Under the pieces are notes generated by a model, which did not search any database, had not been told where the DNA came from, and saw only the letters and a list, made by a program, of their open reading frames with translations. This document shows positions 45,016 to 54,354 of a stretch of DNA of 60,241 bases, one piece after another. Both the position numbers and the translations under genes were made by a program. The DNA is from an uncultured Clostridia bacterium. GTDB lineage: Bacteria > Bacillota > Clostridia > UBA1381. The DNA lies in contig CAKSOE010000015.1 of NCBI GenBank assembly GCA_934476675.1, forward strand, positions 1-60,241. The letters run 5' to 3'. How positions within the stretch are numbered: position 1 is the stretch's first letter; every line of letters begins with the position of its first letter.

Positions 45016-46383
45016 TTATCTAACGAAAGTATCAGGATACAGTTTGCACAGTTCATCCGCACAATCGCTGAGAATTTTCTTTATGTCATCCCTGCTCAGA
45101 TTAGGCATTGAATAAATTTTCTGAAGCGGCACTACAAGCTGACTCTTCAAATCTCCCCAATGCTCACAGTATGGTTCCGGCTTAGACACCTCTGCCTGCT
45201 GCTTGATATTTTCTCTTGCTTCATCTGTCAAAAGAGGATTCATAGCCAGTTTTTCTTCGTACAAGTCTTTTCTTGCAGGAATATAAATGTCGCAGCTGCC
45301 ATTATCGAATGATGCCTGCCATTTAATTTTTTGATATTCTTCATCATAGTACATAAATGTCATAACATCAAAAGCTGCTTTTAAAGTTTCTTTATCGCAC
45401 TTCGGATTGAATGTGATAACCTCACCGCCGGCAAGCGCAGGATTTGTTATTGAGCTGTCTTTCGCAGGCATGCACATCTGAGTAAAGTCAGTTGTAGCCA
45501 ATCCGTACTGTTTTACCTTTTCAGCCTCAACATTTGCAACTGTTCCCCATGCAAAGCATGCTCTGCCCGACATCATATCATCATCGGTATCCGAAAGGTC
45601 GCACAAAATATTTGTCTGCGTAACCTTGCTCTGATTTACAAGACGGTTAAGGAAACATGCCGCATCAACTCCGGCATCATCTGTAAATGCAATTCTCCAT
45701 TTTCCGTTCTCGGCCGGTTCAACCATTTCACCGCCTGCTGACCACACCCACGGTGTAAATGCCCATGCACAATAGTCCATTCCCATTATTTCATAACCGA
45801 ATCTCGGTACTGATTTATCGGTTATCTTTTGGCAATATGTATCAAACTCGTCCCATGTTTTCGGCAAGTTTTCCGGATTTTCTCCGCCGTCCGATATTGC
45901 TTTTTTATTTACATACAAAGCCGAAGTGTATGCATGCCTCGGAATAGCATACCATTTGCCGTCCTTGCTTATTACATCATCAAAAGTGTTTATAACTTTG
46001 TCTTCTTTCTTCATGTCCCAATCCGATACCAAGTCGCTGATGTCTGCAATTGTTCCGTTCTTTATACGCGTCGGAATCGCAGTATATGAGAACATGTCAA
46101 ATGCATCCGGCGCATTACCTGCCATAAGCGCTTTATCATAATCCTGATTATAATCGGTGTAAACTTTCTGAATAAATTCCACATCATAATCAGGGAATTT
46201 CTCAGCAATTCTTTTTTCCAGATCTGCCTGCAAATCTTTCACTACCTGTGTGCTGTCCTGCGTCACATTAGTCCAAAGTGTGACTTTTGTTTTTCCGTCA
46301 GAAGATACCTTTTTCTTCGATCCGCATCCCGAAGCAGAAATCAATAACATTCCTGCCAATGCCAATGATATAATTTTTTTCAC
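45016..46383 (-). CDS. Sugar-binding lipoprotein of ABC importer
   Basis: A 455-aa extracellular solute-binding protein of the carbohydrate-uptake group. Its N-terminus is a lipoprotein signal with cleavage before C20 (LISASGC). The two-lobe fold is visible as TLWTNVTQDS near the start, NVEAEKVKQYGLA in the middle and a C-terminal hinge. It would capture oligosaccharides at the outer face of the membrane and pass them to the two permeases. The start is GTG at 46383 with AAAGGA ten bases ahead; an upstream GTG three codons earlier is possible. It is the first gene of the 22-gene operon. Confidence 0.93.
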   Translation of the reverse strand: MKKIISLALAGMLLISASGCGSKKKVSSDGKTKVTLWTNVTQDSTQVVKDLQADLEKRIAEKFPDYDVEFIQKVYTDYNQDYDKALMAGNAPDAFDMFSYTAIPTRIKNGTIADISDLVSDWDMKKEDKVINTFDDVISKDGKWYAIPRHAYTSALYVNKKAISDGGENPENLPKTWDEFDTYCQKITDKSVPRFGYEIMGMDYCAWAFTPWVWSAGGEMVEPAENGKWRIAFTDDAGVDAACFLNRLVNQSKVTQTNILCDLSDTDDDMMSGRACFAWGTVANVEAEKVKQYGLATTDFTQMCMPAKDSSITNPALAGGEVITFNPKCDKETLKAAFDVMTFMYYDEEYQKIKWQASFDNGSCDIYIPARKDLYEEKLAMNPLLTDEARENIKQQAEVSKPEPYCEHWGDLKSQLVVPLQKIYSMPNLSRDDIKKILSDCADELCKLYPDTFVR

Positions 46384-46414
46384 GTTGAACACATCCTTTA
46401 TCAGTTTTTATTTA

Positions 46415-46443
46415 ATTATATCAAATCAGTTTTTTTATTTAAA
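46415..46443 (-). promoter_or_regulatory. Likely activated promoter of sugar operon
   Basis: On the minus strand a TATAAT -10 lies at 46415-46420. The 17-base spacing puts the -35 hexamer at 46438-46443 (TTTAAA), far from consensus. A weak -35 next to an AraC-type direct repeat fits a promoter that needs an activator. Confidence 0.6.
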
Positions 46444-46449
46444 GGCGTT

Positions 46450-46482
46450 TTTTTAACAAAATAGGTATCATTTTTAACAAAA
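46450..46482. promoter_or_regulatory. 21-bp-spaced direct repeat (AraC-type site)
   Basis: TTTTTAACAAAA occurs twice (46450-46461 and 46471-46482), identical, same orientation, starts 21 bp apart, that is two helical turns. It lies just upstream of the weak -35 of the sugar operon. This is the usual layout of an AraC-family activator site, so the divergent response regulator probably binds here. Confidence 0.7.
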
Positions 46483-46495
46483 AAAATTAATCCCA

Positions 46496-46524
46496 TTGAT
46501 TTTATCGGCTTACCATTGTATAAT
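46496..46524 (+). promoter_or_regulatory. Sigma-A promoter of kinase/regulator pair
   Basis: TTGATT (46496-46501) and TATAAT (46519-46524) are 17 bases apart. The ribosome site AGAAGGAGG and the kinase ATG follow about 41 bases later. It lies back-to-back with the sugar operon promoter, so the AraC-type repeat may affect both. Confidence 0.75.
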
Positions 46525-46564
46525 ATATAATGGTATATTTCTGTACAGAAGGAGGCAAAACAGT

Positions 46565-48328
46565 ATGCGCGGCTCATCATCAAATTTTAAGATGGTATTA
46601 TTCAGAACACTGTTCATTCCGATAGTGGTAATAGTTATACTGTTGCTCATTACTATTGCCGTTTTGACGGACAACCTTTTGTTTTCCAAAAATTTATCGA
46701 ACTATACCATTCGTGCAAATAATCAATGTTCTTCTATCGAACAGTCGATTATAACGAACGCATCAGCTCTGGAACACATTTCATCTAATGTTCAACTTAA
46801 AAGTACTCTCAGAAATATCACAGATGAAAATTATATAGAAAATCTTGACGATATATACAAGACAAGTCAGATACTTCAAATATACAGCAATTCTCAGCCG
46901 GAAGTAACTAACATTATGTTATTTTCTGCAAATCTATCGTCAACTCCATACTTGTATAACAGTATTTATCCGCTTGAACTTTTAAAAAAAAGCGATAAGT
47001 TCTCTCCATACACTGATCTTTATTCGGCATTAATCACATTTGGGGCGCCATATATAAACGGCTCATCAAGCCGTTCTTCAGTTATGTGTGACTATTCGGC
47101 AATTTCTATAATGAATAAAATTTCAGATACAGACGGAAAACTGCTCGGGTATATTTGCGTGGCAATTAACAAAAGCTATATTTATGATAACTTTATGAAT
47201 ACAAATGAAACAGGCACAACAACACTGCTTGTTGATAACCAAAAAAATATTATTATCCCGGCAAGCACTCAGAGTTCAGATAACACATTATCCGAAGATT
47301 TGAATTTTGTTACCGAAACCCCAAATTCGGGACATTTTTCAACTGTTATCGGTAATGTGAAAAATTTTGTCATATACAGCCGCGCTAATTCATATGGGCA
47401 AAGAATCGTTATACAAGCGGCCGAGTCTGTTGTTTGTCCGTGGAAAAATAAAATATATTTCCTGTTTTTGCTGACAATCCTTGCCGGCTTATATCTGGCA
47501 TATAAATATTCCGATTATTTCTCATATAAAATAACAAAACCCATCAGCAATATATCAAATATGATGAAAAACAGAGCGAAATGCACAGACACTCAAAACA
47601 TATCTGAATTTGAGGATTTGACAAATGCCTATAACACCATGCTTGTACAGCAAGACGAATTGATGGAAAATCTGAAAACTCAATCCAAAAAAATAAAAGA
47701 TGCGGAAATTAAAGCGCTGCTCGCACAAATCAATCCTCATTTTCTTTATAACACATTAAATGCAATAGGATACCACGCTCTTGACGGTGAAACACAGCTT
47801 ACCTGTGAATTGATTTCAAAGCTGTCACGTCTGTGTCAAATAAATTATAAATTTGAAGGCAATACAACAATTGACCGTGAATTGCTTCAGATCAGTTTAT
47901 ATCTTGACTTACAACTGAAATGCTTTAAAAAATCATTCACCTATCGAATAAACGCTCCCGAAAATTGTGACAGATACATTATTCCGAGCTTTATTCTTCA
48001 GCCGCTTATCGAAAATTCGATTATACACGGTTTCTCTCAGATAAACAGAGAGGGCAGAATTGATATAACAATTGTTATTGAAAATGATATTAGTATTACA
48101 GTAAAAGACAACGGCACCGGAATCCGCCAGGAGATTCTGGATTCACTGAATATCAATAACTATCATAGTCAAAAGTATGGAATCCGAAATGTTATAAACC
48201 GAATAAAAACAATCTGCGGTGATGAATACGGAATCACTTTTTCGAGCAGTGGTGACAATACAACCGCGGTTATTAAGCTGCCGATAATAAAAAAGGAGGA
48301 TAATGATGTACACACTGGCAATAATTGA
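46565..48328 (+). CDS. YesM-type sensor histidine kinase
   Basis: A 587-aa membrane kinase. TM1 is near 10-35 and TM2 near 300-325, with a large extracellular Cache-like sensor between; a HAMP (ITKPISNIS) leads to the dimerization/kinase core, phospho-acceptor H392 in INPHFLYN, and an ATPase domain (KDNGTG). YesM-type kinases sense sugars with help from binding proteins and phosphorylate AraC-type regulators. AGGAGG lies nine bases before the ATG at 46565. It overlaps its partner regulator by 23 bases and is divergent from the binding-protein operon. Confidence 0.95.
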   Translation: MRGSSSNFKMVLFRTLFIPIVVIVILLLITIAVLTDNLLFSKNLSNYTIRANNQCSSIEQSIITNASALEHISSNVQLKSTLRNITDENYIENLDDIYKTSQILQIYSNSQPEVTNIMLFSANLSSTPYLYNSIYPLELLKKSDKFSPYTDLYSALITFGAPYINGSSSRSSVMCDYSAISIMNKISDTDGKLLGYICVAINKSYIYDNFMNTNETGTTTLLVDNQKNIIIPASTQSSDNTLSEDLNFVTETPNSGHFSTVIGNVKNFVIYSRANSYGQRIVIQAAESVVCPWKNKIYFLFLLTILAGLYLAYKYSDYFSYKITKPISNISNMMKNRAKCTDTQNISEFEDLTNAYNTMLVQQDELMENLKTQSKKIKDAEIKALLAQINPHFLYNTLNAIGYHALDGETQLTCELISKLSRLCQINYKFEGNTTIDRELLQISLYLDLQLKCFKKSFTYRINAPENCDRYIIPSFILQPLIENSIIHGFSQINREGRIDITIVIENDISITVKDNGTGIRQEILDSLNINNYHSQKYGIRNVINRIKTICGDEYGITFSSSGDNTTAVIKLPIIKKEDNDVHTGNN

Positions 48329-49298
48329 TGATGACAAGTTTTTGCTTGAAAGTATGATAAAACATATAAATTTTTCCGAGTTAAACATTCACTTAATCGG
48401 TACAGCTTACAACGGACAAACCGGACTTGATATTATCAAATCAACTAAACCCGATATTGTAATATCCGATATTGATATGCCCGAATTAAACGGAATAGAG
48501 CTTTTAAAAGAAACTTCAAAACTTATAAATCCTCCGCTGGTAATTTTGCTGACGGGAATTGAAGAATTACAGTATGCACAAGATGCCATATATAATAATG
48601 CGTTTGCATATCTTACAAAACCCGCCTTTCCTCCGGAAATCATAAAAACCTTAAAACATGCTGTTACCGAAATTTCACTAAGCCGCCTTTATGACAGATT
48701 TGAAGTAAAACATATTTTAAAAAAGCAAAACAAAAAAGACTATCTGACATATATACACACTGTTTCTCACAATATTTACAATCTTTGCTTTTTTGAATTA
48801 GACAAGTTAAGGATTGAGATACTTCATTTAATTACTGAATATGTGACAGCTTTTAATGCCGATAATGCTGAAATTTTAAGCGAGACAGAGCAGATCATTA
48901 ACTCGCTTGATGACCAAAAAGATTTGGCTGATTACTTGAAATCAGCAATTGAAGAGCTCGAAATGTACTCCTCATCCAAGCTTTCAGTATCTGAAAAAAC
49001 TGTTGAAGATATAAAATCGTATATTGATGAAAACTATTTTGACAGCGAGCTTTCGATTAACAGGCTTGTTGAACTTTTTAACATCAGTCCCAACTATCTG
49101 AGAACGTGTTTTAAAAAGAAATACACTCTGAGTTTTAAAGATTACCTGACTTCACTACGATTGCAAAAGGCAAATCAATTGTTGTCGGAACGAAAGTACA
49201 AAATATATGAAATTGCAAATAAGGTCGGATATAAAGATATACGCCAATTCAGAGCCGCATATAAGAACTATTACGGGCATATACCTTCCATGAACTAA
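48306..49298 (+). CDS. YesN-type AraC response regulator
   Basis: A 330-aa regulator with an N-terminal receiver (IIDDDKF; phospho-acceptor D55 in VISDIDMP; conserved TKPAF Lys) and a C-terminal AraC DNA-binding domain with two helix-turn-helix units (SINRLVELFNISPNYL; KIYEIANKVGYKDI). The ATG at 48306 (second of two) has AGGAGG six bases ahead. It should be phosphorylated by the kinase it overlaps and activate the sugar operon; a matching 21-bp-spaced repeat lies before that operon. Confidence 0.95.
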   Translation: MYTLAIIDDDKFLLESMIKHINFSELNIHLIGTAYNGQTGLDIIKSTKPDIVISDIDMPELNGIELLKETSKLINPPLVILLTGIEELQYAQDAIYNNAFAYLTKPAFPPEIIKTLKHAVTEISLSRLYDRFEVKHILKKQNKKDYLTYIHTVSHNIYNLCFFELDKLRIEILHLITEYVTAFNADNAEILSETEQIINSLDDQKDLADYLKSAIEELEMYSSSKLSVSEKTVEDIKSYIDENYFDSELSINRLVELFNISPNYLRTCFKKKYTLSFKDYLTSLRLQKANQLLSERKYKIYEIANKVGYKDIRQFRAAYKNYYGHIPSMN

Positions 49299-49302
49299 AA
49301 GC

Positions 49303-49350
49303 GCTGCAATCAGCTTATAGGTTAACACCATACTGATTGCGGCATTTTTA
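49303..49350. terminator. Bidirectional terminator
   Basis: An 11-bp stem with one mismatch (49303-49313 with 49333-49343) has five T after it. It lies four bases after the regulator stop and before the converging DUF624 gene stop, so it ends both. Confidence 0.75.
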
Positions 49351-49361
49351 GTTAAATCACT

Positions 49362-50222
49362 TTATTTATCTCCGGATAACAACTTTCTGAAAATAACTCT
49401 CGAAGCATAGAAATCGATAGGATAGCGACATAAGCTAATCCACATCAATAAAGCTAAAATCACAGAAAAATACGGATTTAAGTACATAAATACTATTGCT
49501 GTCACCAATGCCGGGATTATATTTAACAGCAAGTTCATTGGCAAAAATCCAATTGCAAAAACCAACGCATTACGATAAATCTGACCTATATTTCCTTTAA
49601 ATGTTATCATGAATTGATATATATACGCATGCATCAATGTATATATCAAGAACAATAATACCATAAAGAGACACAAAATGATATATACTATAGATTTGGT
49701 GCCGCTATACATACTTGCATAATATCGGATTGATATCGAAGACATAAACATAAAAACAACGTCAACTGCCAAAACAATAATTGACTGCCCAAAATTTTCT
49801 TTGAGTTTGTTCTTAAAATCTGCCCACAACCATGCATGGCTTTCCCGAGTAAAGCATCGCATTATATATGCCCATGAGGCAGACGCAGGACCCGATCCCC
49901 ATAAAATTACAATTACAACTGAAAACGCTATTCCAATCGCCATTGAATAATTTGACAAAATTACATCTGCGTTTGCAACATCTGTCTCCAACATTGATAT
50001 CATATCCCGAATTAATGCTGACAAATCGGGTAAAATAAAAAAAGTAAACAGACAAAAATAAATAAAAAAAGCCGGAATACTGAAAATAAAGTATAATACA
50101 TTGATTCGGATTAGTTCCCAGAATTTTCTGAAAAACAGCTCCAAATATAATGCTACTCCCTTTTTTTTAGGCGCATTCTTATCTATCCCCGGCCCCGGTT
50201 TTGAATAGTTGAAAAATCCCAT
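49362..50222 (-). CDS. DUF624/YesL-type membrane protein
   Basis: A 286-aa membrane protein with about five helices (ELIRINVLYFIFSIPAFFIY; IAFSVVIVILWGSGPASA; MLLFLIYTLMHAYIY). The GPASASWAY segment is characteristic of the YesL family. YesL-type genes travel with YesM/YesN kinase-regulator pairs in sugar loci but have no settled function; a sensor partner is possible. GGAG lies nine bases before the ATG at 50222, so 24 upstream open codons are dropped. It ends convergent with the regulator gene and follows the MFS gene by 163 bases. Confidence 0.85.
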   Translation of the reverse strand: MGFFNYSKPGPGIDKNAPKKKGVALYLELFFRKFWELIRINVLYFIFSIPAFFIYFCLFTFFILPDLSALIRDMISMLETDVANADVILSNYSMAIGIAFSVVIVILWGSGPASASWAYIMRCFTRESHAWLWADFKNKLKENFGQSIIVLAVDVVFMFMSSISIRYYASMYSGTKSIVYIILCLFMVLLFLIYTLMHAYIYQFMITFKGNIGQIYRNALVFAIGFLPMNLLLNIIPALVTAIVFMYLNPYFSVILALLMWISLCRYPIDFYASRVIFRKLLSGDK

Positions 50223-50385
50223 ACTAACACACTCCATACTAATAATATTTAACCACACTTCAAACATATAAAACTTATACGTTTTTACTGACATGGCAAA
50301 TCCGTTTTGTTGTTATAATATCTTATATAATGTATCGAAAATCACTGCCATTCTGATACCTCTCAAAGATAACTTTCTTATGTGC

Positions 50386-51585
50386 TTATTTTTTGTTATA
50401 AACAAATTTTTTCCATGGTCGAACGCATGCAAAGCATATAATGCACCCTGCAGCAGCAATGATAATCCATGCAAATACCGTTATTTGCCAACCAAGTCTG
50501 TCCGCTACTGCTGCAATACCATATGTTGATATTGAACTGCCTATATATGTACAAGAATTGAGCAATCCCGAAATTGTCGATACCCCACCTCGATTTTTGT
50601 AATACGGCGGCACCATACATATGAGCAACAAATTAACACCATGCATACATCCTGTAAGTAAAGCAGCGCAGAATACTGTGAGCGCTGCATTTCTACCGGA
50701 TGTCACATAGAGAATCACCGCGGAAATTGTTCCTAATCCAAAAATCATCCCGGCACATTTAACAGGATTATCCGGTGAGAGCCGATATAATCCCTCTGCC
50801 GCACGAAAGCAGATTATTCCGAAAAGCGGCAAAGCCACTCCTGTCAAAATCGACACAGAGTTTGACATATGGTAGGTGTCTGCAATGAGTGACGGCATCC
50901 ATGTTGTTACTCCGTCACGAAGCATCCCCTGGAGGACTATAGCTATCATCACAAACAAAAGAAGTGCTGAAAATCCTCCCCCGGACATTTTTTTAGCATC
51001 ATCACCGACAATGTGACTTACCGGAACATCAATACATTTTCTATTCCACAATACTGCCGCACCGATTCCCATAAAACCGCATACCCAAAATATGCTCTGC
51101 CAGTTCACAAAAGTTATAAACACGGGTGCAATCAGATACATAATAATGGTTCCGACCGAGCTTCCCCACGACACAACAACCGTTGCATGTTTATATTCTT
51201 CCTCTGTCATCAGTTCCGTCATCAGTTTTACAATAGGCGGCCACATAAATGCCTGTGCAAGTCCATTTACACCCCAAAGTATCGTCATAATTACTGTAGA
51301 GCCGCATAATGGAATAAGAATATTGACAATTCCGGTGGTTATAAGTCCGCAGAGACACAAAAATTTCGGTCTGAGCCTGTCGCCGCAAAATCCACTTATG
51401 AGCTGACCGAAACCATACGTTACGGAACTGCATGTGATTGCCGCTGCCAAAGCTGCACGTGTGTAACCTGTATCTCTTACCATTTCAGATATGATAGCTC
51501 CAAAATTTATCCTTGTCATATAACTTATCATATATGTAAATGCAAAAAGAGCCGACATATTTCTTACGATTTTTTTGTGTTCCAT
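50386..51585 (-). CDS. MFS transporter (organophosphate/sugar acid type)
   Basis: A 399-aa protein with 12 membrane helices. The MFS loop-2 signature is present (GDRLRPKF), and the helices around WGVNGLAQAF and WPPIVKLM are typical of the GlpT/hexuronate group. It probably carries an anionic sugar or phosphate ester across the inner membrane. It starts 10 bases after the DeoR regulator, so the two are one operon and the regulator probably controls its own transporter. Confidence 0.88.
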   Translation of the reverse strand: MEHKKIVRNMSALFAFTYMISYMTRINFGAIISEMVRDTGYTRAALAAAITCSSVTYGFGQLISGFCGDRLRPKFLCLCGLITTGIVNILIPLCGSTVIMTILWGVNGLAQAFMWPPIVKLMTELMTEEEYKHATVVVSWGSSVGTIIMYLIAPVFITFVNWQSIFWVCGFMGIGAAVLWNRKCIDVPVSHIVGDDAKKMSGGGFSALLLFVMIAIVLQGMLRDGVTTWMPSLIADTYHMSNSVSILTGVALPLFGIICFRAAEGLYRLSPDNPVKCAGMIFGLGTISAVILYVTSGRNAALTVFCAALLTGCMHGVNLLLICMVPPYYKNRGGVSTISGLLNSCTYIGSSISTYGIAAVADRLGWQITVFAWIIIAAAGCIICFACVRPWKKFVYNKK

Positions 51586-51595
51586 AATTTCAACC

Positions 51596-52360
51596 TCAAT
51601 CTGTAATAATATTCAATCCGTTTTCAGCATATAGCTCTCTTATACCTGATGGCAATTCATTGTCTGTTATAAAACATCGGCAAATCTTCGCATCATCAAT
51701 TTTCATAAGTGCTTTTGTTTCAAACTTACTGCTGTCGGCTATAACATAAATACTATCAGAGCGTTCTTTCATTTTCTTTTGAATTGCAAACATCTCATTA
51801 TGCCAATCACAAATACCAAATTTAAGTGATATTGCCGACGGACACAAGAACATTTTGTTTATCGAAATATTGTCAAGTATACCTTCTGTGAGAGGTCCGA
51901 AAAATGCCCTTTCGTCTGTTAAATACTCGCCACCGCACAAAATAAGTCTTATATTAGTATCACCCTGCAATTCCGAAAATACATCAAGTGAATATGTTAT
52001 TACAGTAAGAGACGAAAATTTCCCTCTTATTTCTCTTGCAAAGCAAACCGCAGTGCTTCCTGAGTCAATGCCTATGACGTCATTTTCATTTATACATTTT
52101 AAGGCTGTCTGCGCAAGTTGTTTTTTTTCGTTGTTGTTCTCCTCAAGGCGTTTGGGCAGTTCGTGAAAGCTTCGCATTTGTTCGCAACGCACCGCACCCC
52201 CATGAACTTTTTTCAAAAAACCATCCCGTTCAAGACTGATTAAATCACGGCGAACCGTTTCAACGGACACTCCAAAATGTTCCATAAGTGCTGAAGTTGT
52301 TACGGCTCCGTATTTTTCTATTTCGTCTTTAATATATAGCTGTCTTTCCTGTGAAAACAT
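51596..52360 (-). CDS. DeoR/GlpR-family sugar repressor
   Basis: A 254-aa regulator. The N-terminal helix-turn-helix (VTTSALMEHFGVSVETVRRDL) is typical of the DeoR family, followed by a VHGGA segment and a sugar-phosphate isomerase-like effector domain (IGIDSGSTAVCFAR; ILCGGEYL). Such repressors release DNA on binding a phosphorylated sugar. GGAG lies nine bases before the ATG at 52360. Four in-phase decamers sit 33-72 bases upstream and are likely its operator. It probably controls itself with the MFS gene and the divergent HAD/EamA pair. Confidence 0.92.
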   Translation of the reverse strand: MFSQERQLYIKDEIEKYGAVTTSALMEHFGVSVETVRRDLISLERDGFLKKVHGGAVRCEQMRSFHELPKRLEENNNEKKQLAQTALKCINENDVIGIDSGSTAVCFAREIRGKFSSLTVITYSLDVFSELQGDTNIRLILCGGEYLTDERAFFGPLTEGILDNISINKMFLCPSAISLKFGICDWHNEMFAIQKKMKERSDSIYVIADSSKFETKALMKIDDAKICRCFITDNELPSGIRELYAENGLNIITD

Positions 52361-52392
52361 TATTATCATCTCCATGCACATATTATATCATA

Positions 52393-52432
52393 TATATTCA
52401 CATAAATCAACACATTTTCACATATTTTCACA
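52393..52432. promoter_or_regulatory. Four in-phase decamers, candidate DeoR operator
   Basis: Reading on the minus strand, TGTGAAAATA, TGTGAAAATG, TGTTGATTTA and TGTGAATATA follow one another without gaps, one per helical turn. This lies between the DeoR gene and the divergent HAD gene. Tandem 10-bp repeats of this kind are a known operator form for DeoR-family regulators. Confidence 0.65.
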
Positions 52433-52627
52433 TTTGAAATAAAAAATTTATTTTTTCAAAACTAACAATATTGTTTTGGGGGTGCGAAAATGTTAGAAAT
52501 GAACCGGAAACATAACACAAGCAAAAATGTTATGCACAAGAATAAATACTCTTGGAACATTTGCTGACAAAAACAGATATAACCACAGATTTTAATAGAA
52601 TATATAAATGATATTTCAGAAAATATA

Positions 52628-52656
52628 TTGCAAAATACAACAAAAAATTGTATACT
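52628..52656 (+). promoter_or_regulatory. Likely promoter for HAD/EamA pair
   Basis: TTGCAA (52628-52633) and TATACT (52651-52656) are 17 bases apart, 35 bases before the TTG start of the HAD gene. A TATAAT two bases downstream is an alternative -10 but its -35 would be poor. Confidence 0.5.
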
Positions 52657-52690
52657 GTATAATGAGTATGTTTTTGTGGAGTGATGATAC

Positions 52691-53413
52691 TTGGGTATAC
52701 AGGCGATAATTTTTGATAAAGACGGAACATTAATGAAATTCGACAGCTTTTGGGTTGATGTTTCCCGCTGTGCCATAAGGGATATTTTACGGCAACTTAA
52801 CAGAGACGATATTCCCATGAGCAGACTGCTCGAAGCTTTGGGTATTTCAGGTGATACCTCAGACATTGACGGACTTTTATGCAAAGGTACATATGAGCAA
52901 ATTGCATTGGCAATAGGTGAAATTCTGCGGAAGTTCGGTGTTGACATTTCCGATACGGATATTATAAAAATGACGGTTTCGGCGTATAATGACAATGCCG
53001 ATTCGGGAAAAATCGAGCCGACTTGTAAAAACATCAGAGGTGTACTCGAAAAACTAAAGAGCGACGGCAGAAAGCTTGCCGTTGTGACTACGGACGATTT
53101 GCAAATTACACACAAATGTCTTGAGAAACTCGGAATAGAGGACTTGTTTGAAAAAATCTATACCGATGACGGCATAAATCCGATTAAACCAAATCCTGGG
53201 TGCGCATTGGAATTTTTAAGCGAACTGGGCATTCCTGTCGAAAAAGCAGTAATGGTGGGAGATACAATGACCGATATACGCTTTGCACGTAATGCCGGAA
53301 TTTCCGTAATAGGCGTGGGAGAAATCGCAAACAGCCGCGAACGGCTCATGCCACATGCAGACGCGGTTATTCCCGATATTTCGCATTTGTTTGACGTGAT
53401 AGAGGAGGGATAA
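52691..53413 (+). CDS. HAD phosphatase (phosphoglycolate phosphatase-like)
   Basis: A 240-aa HAD enzyme: IIFDKDGTL (nucleophile Asp in the DxD motif), VVTTDD (motif II), KPNPG (motif III) and MVGDTMTDI (motif IV), with a helical cap. Its catalytic set is complete. It appears to start at TTG with GGAGTGATGATAC ahead. It is divergent from the DeoR gene and followed two bases later by an EamA transporter, so the phosphatase probably empties a sugar-phosphate pool that the repressor senses, and the transporter moves the product. Confidence 0.85.
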   Translation: MGIQAIIFDKDGTLMKFDSFWVDVSRCAIRDILRQLNRDDIPMSRLLEALGISGDTSDIDGLLCKGTYEQIALAIGEILRKFGVDISDTDIIKMTVSAYNDNADSGKIEPTCKNIRGVLEKLKSDGRKLAVVTTDDLQITHKCLEKLGIEDLFEKIYTDDGINPIKPNPGCALEFLSELGIPVEKAVMVGDTMTDIRFARNAGISVIGVGEIANSRERLMPHADAVIPDISHLFDVIEEG

Positions 53414-53415
53414 CG

Positions 53416-54354
53416 ATGCTTTGCGGTATTTTTGCCGGAATTGCCTGGGCATTAGAAACGGTAATCCTCGGCATAGCTTTATCCATGTCACCTTTTGTTT
53501 CAAACGCAGAGGGAATATTTTTGGCTCCGTTTGTAAGCACCTTTATCCATGACGGAATATCCGCACTTCTTTTGTTGGTAGTGAACGGCAGCAGAGGCAG
53601 ACTTAAAGATATATTCGGAATATGCAAAACAAAGACATTTCGACTTTTGATAGTATCCTCCGCAATAGGCGGACCCATCGGCATGACCGGATATGTGCTT
53701 GCGGTCAATTATATGGGCGCTTCGGTCGGCGCTGTTGCGAGCGCGATATATCCCGCAATAGGTGCAGTTTTGGCATATGTGTTTCTCAAAGAAAAAATCA
53801 AATGGTATCAGTGGATTTTTCTGTTCTGTACGCTGCTCGGTGTTTGGGGATTGAGCTATTCTCCGGATATTGATATAAAGAATTTTCAGGTGGGATTGCT
53901 TGGCATAATTATGTGCTCATTCGGCTGGGGAACGGAAGGAGTAATTTTATCCAAGTGCATGCGTGAAAAAAGCATAAAAAGCGGCGACGCATTGCAGTTG
54001 CGGCAGCTTATTTCGGCTTTGATTTACGGACTAATTATTATTCCGTGTCTTAGAGGAGTGAGTTTTACCGCAGGATTATTTTCTTCCACAAATATGCTTG
54101 TAATAGCGACGATTGCCGTAGCTGCTTTTTTTGCAACCATATCATATTTATTTTATTACAAAGCAATAGCACGCGTCGGCACGGCAAAAGCAATGGGGCT
54201 GAACATTACCTATACCGCATGGGCGATATTCTTTTCCGTAGTGTTGCTGCGCGACTACGACATTTTGAATTTTAAAACAATAACCTGTGCGGTTTTGGTA
54301 GTTGTATGCGGTATTTTGGCGGCAGCGAATTTTAAAGAACTTTTAAAAAGATAA
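53416..54354 (+). CDS. EamA/DMT transporter
   Basis: A 312-aa membrane protein with about ten helices in two EamA repeats (GYVLAVNYMGASVGAVASAIYP, IGAVLAYVFLKEKIKW). GAGGAGG precedes the ATG. It is coupled to the HAD gene and is the third transporter of this type in the window. Likely exports or imports a small sugar acid or alcohol; direction not shown. Confidence 0.85.
   Translation: MLCGIFAGIAWALETVILGIALSMSPFVSNAEGIFLAPFVSTFIHDGISALLLLVVNGSRGRLKDIFGICKTKTFRLLIVSSAIGGPIGMTGYVLAVNYMGASVGAVASAIYPAIGAVLAYVFLKEKIKWYQWIFLFCTLLGVWGLSYSPDIDIKNFQVGLLGIIMCSFGWGTEGVILSKCMREKSIKSGDALQLRQLISALIYGLIIIPCLRGVSFTAGLFSSTNMLVIATIAVAAFFATISYLFYYKAIARVGTAKAMGLNITYTAWAIFFSVVLLRDYDILNFKTITCAVLVVVCGILAAANFKELLKR

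Noticed and set aside
49915..49935. cre-like sequence inside the DUF624 gene
   Set aside because: It lies inside a coding region and misses a fixed position of the pattern.
52462..53115. Long minus-strand open frame antisense to the HAD gene
   Set aside because: It mirrors a well-formed HAD enzyme with complete motifs, a start site and an operon partner, and its own translation looks like random low-complexity residues.
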